Positions 25,996-33,538 of a stretch of 64,000 nucleotides of DNA are shown here, in pieces; positions within the stretch are counted from its first letter, which is position 1, and every line of letters starts with the position of its first letter. The stretch is from Akkermansiaceae bacterium. Lineage in GTDB: Bacteria; Verrucomicrobiota; Verrucomicrobiia; Verrucomicrobiales; Akkermansiaceae. The notes below the pieces were generated by a model. It was given only the letters and a program-made list of their open reading frames with translations. It was not told the DNA's origin and did no database searches. The DNA is taken from the NCBI GenBank assembly GCA_029253285.1, contig JAQWZU010000141.1:1-64000 (forward strand). The letters are read 5' to 3'. Position numbers and translations under genes: made by a program.

Positions 25996-26618
25996 AAATC
26001 GTCTATCAGGATTCCGACATCGTTGTCGTTGAAAAAGAAAGCGGACTCCTCTCGGTCCCCGGACGGGGCCCCGAAAAAATCGACTCAGTCGTTCACCGCA
26101 TTCGCCAACTCATCCCGGAGTGTATTTCCCACCCGGCCGCACACCGTCTCGACATGGACACTTCAGGCCTCATGGTCCTCGGTCTCACCGCCGAAGCCCA
26201 TCGCCATCTCTCGATTCAATTTCAAGATCGCACCGTCGAAAAAAACTACCTCGCTCTCCTCGACGGAATCCTCGCCAAGGACGAAGGAACGATCACCCTC
26301 CCTTTCCGTCTCGATATCGACAATCGCCCATACCAAATCTACGACGAAGTTCACGGCAAGGTCGGCACCACCGAGTGGAGGAAGGTCGGCATCGAAGACA
26401 ATCACACCCGCATCGCCTTCCACCCCATTACCGGACGCACCCACCAACTCCGCGTCCACTCGGCCCACCCCAAAGGCCTCGGCATCCCCATCGTAGGCGA
26501 CAACCTCTACGGGAACGGCACTGGCTTCGGTCAACTCAAACTCCACGCCGCCGACCTCGCCTTCACCCATCCCACCACCGGTGAAGCCCTCAGCTTCGCC
26601 ACCCCGCCACCATTCTAG
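25992..26618 (+). CDS. RluA-family pseudouridine synthase
   Basis: The 208-residue enzyme belongs to the RluA/RluC/RluD group that converts uridine to pseudouridine in rRNA or tRNA. The catalytic Asp is in HRLDMDTSGLMVLG (about residues 52-65), followed by the RTVEKNYLAL strand and the motif GRTHQLRVHSAHPKGLGIPI, both typical. It starts with GTG that overlaps the arsJ stop by three bases, an uncommon partner for an arsenate-resistance pair. No S4 domain precedes the catalytic part, as in short RluA-like enzymes. The RNA target is unknown. Confidence 0.85.
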   Translation: MKIVYQDSDIVVVEKESGLLSVPGRGPEKIDSVVHRIRQLIPECISHPAAHRLDMDTSGLMVLGLTAEAHRHLSIQFQDRTVEKNYLALLDGILAKDEGTITLPFRLDIDNRPYQIYDEVHGKVGTTEWRKVGIEDNHTRIAFHPITGRTHQLRVHSAHPKGLGIPIVGDNLYGNGTGFGQLKLHAADLAFTHPTTGEALSFATPPPF

Positions 26619-26660
26619 TCGCGCCTTGCCGAGGACAGAACCGCGATCTAATCTCCGCCA

Positions 26661-29051
26661 ATGAAGTTAGTCGCTTTCCTTACCTTGGTACTCGCCACCG
26701 CAATCTCCAACGCTGTCAACCTTTCCCAGGAAGGCAACACGCTCTCTATCGAAAATAAGTTTCTCAAGGTTACCTACAACCTCGCCAACGGAACTTATCA
26801 GGGAGTCGATCTCACCACCGGAACCACCGCCTTTTCCGACGCCCGGATTGCCATCGACGAAAGCAATTGGAAACAACGCGAGGGATTCACCAGAACCTGG
26901 GAGACTCTCGAAATCCACGACCGCCTCGGACCCGGAAAAACTCTCAGCATCCTCGAAACACCCAAGGCTGGTTACCGGCCCACCAAAATTCTTCATCTCA
27001 CACTCCACACCAACCAACCCTACCTCACCCTCGGCTTCTCCATCATCAATCCCCACGCCTTTCCCATCCGCGTTTCCAAAATCAACATCCTCAACAACGC
27101 CAACTTTTTCCCGGGCAAAAACTTCACTCATCAACAATCACTCCGCGGCGGCGCGGGATCGGAGCCCAACGTCGTTGAAAACACTTTCGAGATCACCGCC
27201 CTCAACAGCCTGATGGCGACCGGCAAGATCGACGGCAGACGCCACTCCATTGTCGCCGGAGGCATGCGCTACGAAGAATTTCTCCGCACCGTTTCCCTCA
27301 GCAAGGCAGGCTCAAAGCTCACCATCTCCGTCGAAGATCCCTATGGAAAAAACATCCCAGCCGGAGCGACTTTCCATTCCCACGACACGACCTACGTCGA
27401 CTTCGTCTCACCCGATCCCTTCATCTCCCTCGAACGTTACGGCACTTCGATGCGCTATGCGAACAAGGTCAACCTCAACCAGTATGACTTCCCAACTCTC
27501 TGCGGTTGGATGGTCTCCACCGGCAAATACGGCGAAGGAAAACCGATCAACAATTCCAAAGGCCTCGTCGAACAAATGGCGATCGCCAAGAAATCCGGCA
27601 TTCTCGATTACACGCCCGTCGCGATTCGTCTCGAGCCCGACTATTATTGCTACTCCAACCACGGTGACACCCAGCAAGGCTGGTGGGACGACCATCACTG
27701 GGCCAAGTATCACGCCCTCACTCCGCCCTACGAAACTTTCGACAAATTTTGCAAAAAAATCTCCAGCCTCGGCGGCATTCCCTTCACTTATTTCCAGAGC
27801 AACATGCCGAGCAAGGATTTCGCCATGACCCACCCCGACTGGATGCTCAACAACGACATCTCCCGCCTCCACGCCGAACACCCGCACCACATGCCCTTCG
27901 TGAAATTTGATTATACGGATCCCGGCTTTCAAGAATACACCCTCGCCACCTGGCAGCGCCTTGCCCGCCAGGGCATGAAAGGTATCAAGTTCGACTACCC
28001 TGAATCCGCCTGGTGCCCGAACGGTGGCTTCGAGGACAAATCCTTCACCGCCACTTCCGCTTATCGTGAGGTTTTCAATCTCGCCCGCAAAGGTCTCGGC
28101 AAGGGTGCCTACCTTCACGAACGTAATCTCGGTGAATACGGCACACCACGACTCGACATCACCGCCGGCCTCGCCGACCTGCAACGTGTCTGGGGTGACT
28201 CCTCTCACTTCGAACCCGAGATGGCTTCCCGTATCGGCTTGCGTTGGTTCAAGAACCGCACCGTCTTCGGTTACTACCCGGATGGTAAATCGTTCAAAAA
28301 CCCCAAGACCAAGAAACCGCACACTGCCCTTCATCGTCGTACCATGCTCACCCTCGTCGGACTCATCTCCGGCCGTATCGAACTTGGCACATCCTTCGGC
28401 AGCATGACTCCTGAAATGCAACACGACCTCACCCGCTTTTATCCCCTCTACGATCAACGCAAGTCCTTCCGCCCGGTTGATATGCTTCTCCCCGGCCGCA
28501 CCGACCCGAACATTTACAGCCTCTCCATCAACGGCGAGTGGAACCAACTTATTACCTGCAACTTCACCGACAAGCCGACCACCATTTCCGTGCCACTTTC
28601 CGGCAACCAGGCCGATACCGGAGCGCTCGGACTTCAGCCCAACAAGCACTACTACCTCTACGACTTCTGGAACGATCGCTTTATCGGTAAAATCCCAGGC
28701 AAGCAATCAGCCAAACTCCCCGTTCAAGCCGACCAGGCTCTTTCCTACTCCGTTCACCAGGTCAAAGACCACCCGCAGTTCATTTCCACCAACCGCCACA
28801 TCATGCAAGGCCTCATCGATCTCAAGAATGTGAAATGGAATGCAAAAACCGGCATCTACTCCGGCATCGCCAAAGTCATCGGCGGAGAAGACTTCACCAT
28901 CACCATCGCGAACAACAATTACGCCACCACTGCAATCACAGTCTCCACTGGGAATTTCAGCATCGCCACCGGCCAACACGATCTCACTCGCTTCACCCTG
29001 AGCTCCGAAAAAAACGCCGAGGTCAATTGGACCATCAAGTTTGAGAAGTAA
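26661..29051 (+). CDS. Secreted alpha-galactosidase-like glycoside hydrolase (clan GH-D-like)
   Basis: A 796-residue exported protein (signal MKLVAFLTLVLATAISNA) with an N-terminal beta-sandwich (about 25-270), a TIM-barrel-like middle (about 280-600) and a C-terminal beta domain. The segment KGIKFDYPESAWC (about residues 443-455) has the K-x-D-Y arrangement of the GH36/GH27 nucleophile, and TPVAIRLEPDYYCYSNHGD and WWDDHHW are barrel-strand motifs. It most resembles uncharacterised GH36-type proteins of marine Verrucomicrobiota. Specificity cannot be read from the sequence, so no substrate is claimed. It stands 42 bp after the rluA-like gene, but a shared transcript is not implied. Confidence 0.55.
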   Translation: MKLVAFLTLVLATAISNAVNLSQEGNTLSIENKFLKVTYNLANGTYQGVDLTTGTTAFSDARIAIDESNWKQREGFTRTWETLEIHDRLGPGKTLSILETPKAGYRPTKILHLTLHTNQPYLTLGFSIINPHAFPIRVSKINILNNANFFPGKNFTHQQSLRGGAGSEPNVVENTFEITALNSLMATGKIDGRRHSIVAGGMRYEEFLRTVSLSKAGSKLTISVEDPYGKNIPAGATFHSHDTTYVDFVSPDPFISLERYGTSMRYANKVNLNQYDFPTLCGWMVSTGKYGEGKPINNSKGLVEQMAIAKKSGILDYTPVAIRLEPDYYCYSNHGDTQQGWWDDHHWAKYHALTPPYETFDKFCKKISSLGGIPFTYFQSNMPSKDFAMTHPDWMLNNDISRLHAEHPHHMPFVKFDYTDPGFQEYTLATWQRLARQGMKGIKFDYPESAWCPNGGFEDKSFTATSAYREVFNLARKGLGKGAYLHERNLGEYGTPRLDITAGLADLQRVWGDSSHFEPEMASRIGLRWFKNRTVFGYYPDGKSFKNPKTKKPHTALHRRTMLTLVGLISGRIELGTSFGSMTPEMQHDLTRFYPLYDQRKSFRPVDMLLPGRTDPNIYSLSINGEWNQLITCNFTDKPTTISVPLSGNQADTGALGLQPNKHYYLYDFWNDRFIGKIPGKQSAKLPVQADQALSYSVHQVKDHPQFISTNRHIMQGLIDLKNVKWNAKTGIYSGIAKVIGGEDFTITIANNNYATTAITVSTGNFSIATGQHDLTRFTLSSEKNAEVNWTIKFEK

Positions 29052-29354
29052 AAAGCTTGGACTTCCGCCCGAGTTTATCAAGCGAGCCCTGCTTCCCGGC
29101 CAGCCCAATGTCCTTCTTTGCGGCCATCATGTGGCGGTGACTTCCAGCCGCCAGGCCAATGCCAACTGCAAGCTGCGCCAAAACCGTGTGACACCTTGTC
29201 CCACCATGCGTCAATTTGTGTCAAATTTTCACTATGATTCACCCTCACAAATCTCAAAAACTCTATTATCTAGCTGCATTACAGCCGATTTCCCACCACT
29301 TGGCGCACAAACTGCCATAGAAAGCAGATGTTAACCAAAAGCCAATAAACTAAA
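29052..29354. other. Intergenic region ahead of the small heat-shock genes
   Basis: These 303 bases separate the glycoside hydrolase from the hsp20 pair. The 5' half is GC-rich with imperfect local repeats around CGGCC and GCCAATGCCAA; the 3' half is AT-rich. I found no clear heat-shock operator (no CIRCE inverted repeat), no strong terminator and no ORF with coding character. A Shine-Dalgarno sequence is not evident before the first ATG (29355), as for many genes here. Confidence 0.4.
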
Positions 29355-29744
29355 ATGACTCTGACAAACCGTATCCCAAACCGCCTCTTCGGAAATCTCG
29401 ACGAATTCTTCAATCAGGCCTTCCGCAACTTCGGACCAACCCCCGTCTCCCGCGTCCCTGATTCATACCGCTACGAGACAGATGAGCACTATCGCCTCCG
29501 CCTCGATCTTCCCGGCTTCGCCAGAGAGGAGATCAAGCTCACTCTCGAAGACGGCCAGCTCAAGATCACTGCCAAAACCGAAAGCGAAGCCGCCTTCCGC
29601 TCTGATTTTGATCGCGTGTTTGATCTTCCCGATGACGCCAACGCCGGGGAAGTCACCGCCAAACTCGAAGACGGCGTGCTCGACCTCGTGATCAACAAAG
29701 TGGCCAAAAGCGTGCCCGCTGTCCAAACCATCGAAATTAAGTAA
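29355..29744 (+). CDS. Hsp20/alpha-crystallin small heat-shock protein, copy 1
   Basis: The 129-residue protein has the alpha-crystallin domain at about 33-120: YRLRLDLPGFAREEIKLTLEDGQLKITAKTE, the usual start, and the C-terminal I-x-I-like end (TIEIK). Such proteins form oligomers that bind unfolding proteins without ATP until Hsp70 or Hsp100 take them over. The N-terminal region begins TLTNRIPNRLFGNLDEFF, a typical flexible arm. A second copy follows 12 bp later. Confidence 0.9.
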   Translation: MTLTNRIPNRLFGNLDEFFNQAFRNFGPTPVSRVPDSYRYETDEHYRLRLDLPGFAREEIKLTLEDGQLKITAKTESEAAFRSDFDRVFDLPDDANAGEVTAKLEDGVLDLVINKVAKSVPAVQTIEIK

Positions 29745-29756
29745 CCAGCCAAAATT

Positions 29757-30098
29757 ATGAATCAAATTATTACCAACGAATCGACCGTGACCTCAAGACC
29801 TCCATTTAAAACCGACAAGACCGATACGGGAATCGGTCTCACCGTCGCTCTTCCCGGAGTGAGCAAAGAAAATCTCGGCGTCAACGCGGAGGGACAACTC
29901 CTCACCATCACTGGTGAGCGAAGCAACCCCGGGGGAGACGACTCCCACGAAGCGCGACGCTACGAACTAAAACTGCAACTTCACGAAGACTTGGACACCA
30001 ACAAGATCACCGCGAAATACCAAAACGGGGTGCTCACTCTGGGTCTTCAAAAGCGAGAGGAACTCGCTCCGAAGAAAATCAATATCCTCGCGAATTAA
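29757..30098 (+). CDS. Hsp20/alpha-crystallin small heat-shock protein, copy 2
   Basis: The 113-residue protein has a compact alpha-crystallin domain (about 22-105) with GIGLTVALPGVSKENLGVNA and the strand GVLTLGLQKREE, then an I-x-I-like end (KINILAN). The N-terminal arm is shorter than in copy 1. The 12-bp gap and same direction imply one transcript, perhaps giving hetero-oligomers as in paired IbpA/IbpB. A strong terminator follows at 30124. Confidence 0.88.
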   Translation: MNQIITNESTVTSRPPFKTDKTDTGIGLTVALPGVSKENLGVNAEGQLLTITGERSNPGGDDSHEARRYELKLQLHEDLDTNKITAKYQNGVLTLGLQKREELAPKKINILAN

Positions 30099-30123
30099 AA
30101 TTTGATTGTGTGTGCGTGTGAAG

Positions 30124-30153
30124 AACGGCGATCCCGAAAGGGGTCGCCGTTTT
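30124..30153 (+). terminator. Rho-independent terminator between hsp20 and the LOG gene
   Basis: AACGGCGATCCC pairs with GGGGTCGCCGTT (one G-U pair) around a GAAA tetraloop and is followed by a T-run. It is placed 25 bp after the hsp20 stop and 1 bp from the stop of the convergent LOG-family gene, so it can serve both. Confidence 0.85.
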
Positions 30154-30154
30154 G

Positions 30155-31282
30155 CTATCCTTTGCTCGCCACGGGAGGATTCGCTTTGATAAATTCCACG
30201 ATCTCATCGACCTCATCACTCAGGTGAAGATACCTCTCGTAATCCCTTCCCTCCGCCAGGTTTTTAAGACACTCCCAGAGCATCGTATCTTCGGTGTATC
30301 GCTTCGTCCCCAGGAAAACCATCGGGCTGATTTCTTCAAAGGTCGCGTAATGGTTCTGACACGCATCCTGAAATATCTCTTGCGTCGTTCCGCCACTCCC
30401 CGGCGCAAAGACGATTCCGTGCCTCGCGATCGCGAGCAGACCGTCTTCACGAATGCTGTTGGAAAAATACTTCGCAACATAGCTCGAAAACATATTCGTC
30501 GGCTCGTGCCCGTAGAACCAGGTCGGCACCGCCAGACTGGAATGCCCGGTGGGATAACGATCAATCACCTTTTGCGCAGCCTCGATATACCCGTCGCTGT
30601 CATACTTTGGCGCTACTTCCAACACCTTCAAGACCGCATCCAATTCCCCTTCACGCAAATCCGCAAGATAAGCTCCCAGATTCGCTGCTTCCATAATTCC
30701 CGGACCACCGCCACTCGCAATAAAGTATCCCTCCTTCGTCAGTCGACGCGTCAAATGCGCCACCTTTTTGAACGACTCGTCATCACGCCCTGTCCCGTGT
30801 CCTCCCATCACCGCGACCACGCGCTTCCTCCCATCCTTTTCAATCCGTCCCTCAAGCAAATCCGTGAGCCCGTCGTCAATAGCGTGATCGTGCAATCGCT
30901 CCGCCAGAGCCTCCACGATATCAGGATCCTTCTTTCCGTGCTTCACAAAGTGATCATAGATCTCTTTATCCACACTCCGGTCTTCCTCCTTGGTCCAACC
31001 CTCCATCAATTCCTCCCTCGTATACAACTCCGGCCGATAAGGATTGAATGGTAAATCCCCGAAGTTTGGAAAAATCAGGGCCCCTTTCTCCTGCAAATCG
31101 CAAATCGAAAGATCCGGAGGAAATTGACACCCCAGAAAGATTGCTCCCTCACACTCCAACCTCTCCCAATCAATCCCCGCCTCCCGCAAATCCAGGCCCT
31201 GCACCGCCGAGCAGTTCAAATTCACCACTCCGCCTTCCAGCCGCTTCAAGGAATCAATCTCACGAAAAATCGAACATTTCAT
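30155..31282 (-). CDS. LOG-family Rossmann-fold nucleotide-binding protein
   Basis: The 375-residue protein has the LOG/SLOG signature ASGGGPGIMEAANLGAY (about residues 190-206) and the second motif APGSGGTTQEIFQDACQNHY (about 293-312), which form the phosphoribohydrolase-type pocket. LOG enzymes release a base from nucleoside monophosphates; related bacterial proteins have uncertain substrates, so I do not claim cytokinin activation. It has an N-terminal extension of about 150 residues compared with small LOG proteins, with CNSAVQGLDLREAGI-like repeats at the start. Downstream of hpt on the same strand, 73 bp apart. Confidence 0.7.
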   Translation of the reverse strand: MKCSIFREIDSLKRLEGGVVNLNCSAVQGLDLREAGIDWERLECEGAIFLGCQFPPDLSICDLQEKGALIFPNFGDLPFNPYRPELYTREELMEGWTKEEDRSVDKEIYDHFVKHGKKDPDIVEALAERLHDHAIDDGLTDLLEGRIEKDGRKRVVAVMGGHGTGRDDESFKKVAHLTRRLTKEGYFIASGGGPGIMEAANLGAYLADLREGELDAVLKVLEVAPKYDSDGYIEAAQKVIDRYPTGHSSLAVPTWFYGHEPTNMFSSYVAKYFSNSIREDGLLAIARHGIVFAPGSGGTTQEIFQDACQNHYATFEEISPMVFLGTKRYTEDTMLWECLKNLAEGRDYERYLHLSDEVDEIVEFIKANPPVASKG

Positions 31283-31354
31283 GCCAACAACCTAAGTCAG
31301 CAAATCCCGGACTTCCAGCCCAACAAAGATTCACGTAGAAGCGCGGACAGAAAA

Positions 31355-31894
31355 TCACCCAATCACCGACTCTTTCAGCACCCCTACATACGGCAGGTTC
31401 CGATACTTCCCGTCGTAATCCAAACCATACCCCACCACAAATTCATCCCCGATTTCAAAAGCCGAATAGTCCGCCTCTACTTCCGCCGCTCTCTCCTTAT
31501 CCTTCGTCAGCAGGACACAAGTTTTCACCTTCCGGGCGCCCATCTCATAAAGCTTCTCCGACACCGCCGCCAAGGTTCGCCCGGTATCTAAGATGTCATC
31601 CAGCACCAAAACGCTCCGCCCCTGAACCTCGGGAAGCTTAACATCCAAAAAATCTACTTGTCCCGAACTCTCCGTTCCGCCGTGGTAACTCGCCACATTC
31701 AAACACTCGATCTCCAGACGCAAGGGCACCCGACGTAACAAGTCCGCCATAAACACCAAAGCCCCCTTCAAAATCCCCACCACCTGCAAGGACTCCTCCT
31801 TCGCAAAGTCCGACCGAATCCGCTCCGCAATGACATCCAACCTCCGCTCGATCACTTCCTCCGCAATCAAGACCTTCTCAATATCCTCGTTCAT
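31355..31894 (-). CDS. hpt: Hypoxanthine phosphoribosyltransferase
   Basis: The 179-residue enzyme transfers the phosphoribosyl group of PRPP to hypoxanthine or guanine for purine salvage. The PRPP-binding motif SVLVLDDILDTGRTLAAV is at about 91-108. The loop GILKGALVFMADLLRR near 39 and DFVVGYGLDYDGKYRNLPYVG-like C-terminal DEFVVGYGLDYDGKYRNLP also match. I used the ATG at 31894 because the longer frame from 31987 runs into the end of the upstream sulfatase gene and lacks family similarity. It follows that sulfatase by 44 bp. Confidence 0.9.
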   Translation of the reverse strand: MNEDIEKVLIAEEVIERRLDVIAERIRSDFAKEESLQVVGILKGALVFMADLLRRVPLRLEIECLNVASYHGGTESSGQVDFLDVKLPEVQGRSVLVLDDILDTGRTLAAVSEKLYEMGARKVKTCVLLTKDKERAAEVEADYSAFEIGDEFVVGYGLDYDGKYRNLPYVGVLKESVIG

Positions 31895-31938
31895 GTCCCC
31901 ACTCTTGCGAAGCCCCTGCGATCTGTCCAAGAAAAACC

Positions 31939-33369
31939 CTACTGCCGAAACTCTGCCTCCACCATCTCCCCGTCGAGTTTCTCCCACTCGCCCACCAACT
32001 CCTTCAAGACCTCCTGCTTCGCTACTGCCAAATTCACTTTTTCCGAAAGATCCCCGGACAAATCAAAAAGCTCCCACTTCGCCTTCGCCGATGCTTTGAC
32101 AATCTTCCAATCTCCCTGCCGCAATCCCTGGCGTGCGGCCTGCCGCCAATAAATCCGCTCATGCGGATCGCCCTGCGTTTCCCCTTTGATAAACGGCAAC
32201 AAATTCACACTGTCCCGCTTCGGTCCCTTCGGCATCTCCTTCCCGGCCGCCGCAAAGGTCGTCGCAAACAAATCCGTCGTGATCACCGGACGATCATAAG
32301 TCGTTCCCTTTGGAACCATCCCCGGCCACTGCATCATGAACGGAACCCGCACGCCGCCTTCATACATATTTCCTTTTCCGCCCCTCAAAGGGAGATTGCT
32401 GCTCGTCAGCTCCTTCGTCGGTCCTCCGTTGTCACTGATAAAATACAACATGGTGTCCTTCTCCAATCCTTCCTCGCGAAGCTTCTTCGAAATCTCTCCT
32501 ACGCTATCATCAAGATTTGCCAGCATCGCCGCAAAAATCCTGCGCTGCAGATCCTCAATGTGCGCAAACTTCTTCATATATGCATCCGCCCCTTGCAAGG
32601 GGCTGTGCACCGCATTGTAAGCAACCAACAAACAGAATGGCTTCTCCCCATGACGTTCGATAAAACTCACTGACTCCCGCGTCAGCGCATCGGTAAGATA
32701 CAACTCCTCATCCACTGGCTGGCTCCCGCGAACGATAGGATTATTGGCATCATAATCCGGTTCATCATGCCCCATGTGCGAACTATAAGTCACCTTCCCA
32801 AAAGTCCGCCGTCCTTCCCCGCCTCCCGGCAAAGGCACCCGACGCAACCAGGTCGTCACACCATCCCACGGCTCCGGCACAAAGTAATGTCCTTCATGCG
32901 TAAACCCAAAAAACTCATCAAAGCCCCGGCGATAAGGATGATAATCCGCCGCTCCTCCCAGGTGCCACTTTCCCACCAAACCCGTGACATACCCCGCCTT
33001 CTGCAAGGCCTGCACCATCGTCCTCTGCCTCAGCGGCAAGCCCGTCCCCGGATCTTCATTCCGCGCCCCGATGGGATTGAACTCATGCCCGAACCGCGTT
33101 CCGTATCTGCCCGTCAACAAGCCCGCCCGCGACGGACTGCAATTCGGTGCCGTGACATACCCCGAAGTAAACCTCACCCCATTCTCAGAGATCGCATCAA
33201 TATGCGGCGTCGGAATCTCCGCATTTCCCTGACACCCCAATTCCCCATATCCCAAATCATCCGCTAACAAGATCACGACATTCGGCATCGTCGAAACCCG
33301 CTCCGCTCCAGCCAACGTTGCCAAGCCCGTCAACAACACCGTCCCAAAAACCCTGCAATCCATCTTCAT
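31939..33369 (-). CDS. Secreted formylglycine sulfatase
   Basis: A 476-residue sulfatase with a signal peptide (MKMDCRVFGTVLLTGLATLAGA). I chose 33369 as start over 33384 because it gives a better n-region; either is possible. The active-site segment NCSPSRAGLLTGR contains the Cys (about residue 77) that becomes formylglycine, in the C-x-P/S-x-R consensus. Metal-binding DDLGYGELG lies near residue 37 and GKWHLGG near 135; the rest matches the S1 sulfatase family. Substrate cannot be named from sequence; a sulfated algal polysaccharide is plausible from context. It is divergent from the next cytochrome operon. Confidence 0.88.
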   Translation of the reverse strand: MKMDCRVFGTVLLTGLATLAGAERVSTMPNVVILLADDLGYGELGCQGNAEIPTPHIDAISENGVRFTSGYVTAPNCSPSRAGLLTGRYGTRFGHEFNPIGARNEDPGTGLPLRQRTMVQALQKAGYVTGLVGKWHLGGAADYHPYRRGFDEFFGFTHEGHYFVPEPWDGVTTWLRRVPLPGGGEGRRTFGKVTYSSHMGHDEPDYDANNPIVRGSQPVDEELYLTDALTRESVSFIERHGEKPFCLLVAYNAVHSPLQGADAYMKKFAHIEDLQRRIFAAMLANLDDSVGEISKKLREEGLEKDTMLYFISDNGGPTKELTSSNLPLRGGKGNMYEGGVRVPFMMQWPGMVPKGTTYDRPVITTDLFATTFAAAGKEMPKGPKRDSVNLLPFIKGETQGDPHERIYWRQAARQGLRQGDWKIVKASAKAKWELFDLSGDLSEKVNLAVAKQEVLKELVGEWEKLDGEMVEAEFRQ

Positions 33370-33538
33370 CACAAAGCAGGTCATCGCAGTATCAATTCAA
33401 AATTCAACCATAGACCTTAGATATTCAGAGTTCATCGCGCTTCCGAACTAGACAAACCCTCCTTCCCCTTAAATAGTTCCCGCAGCAATGGTTCGCTCTT
33501 TTTCCCTTTCAAGCTCTCCAATATGGAGAGTGAGTAGA

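Noticed and set aside
29052-29354. CIRCE or ROSE-type heat-shock element before hsp20
   Set aside because: No TTAGCACTC-N9-GAGTGCTAA repeat or clear thermosensor hairpin was found.
30152-31054. A 300-residue + strand open frame opposite the LOG gene
   Set aside because: It is antisense to a clear LOG-family protein, has an Arg/His-rich composition and no family motif. It is a shadow frame.
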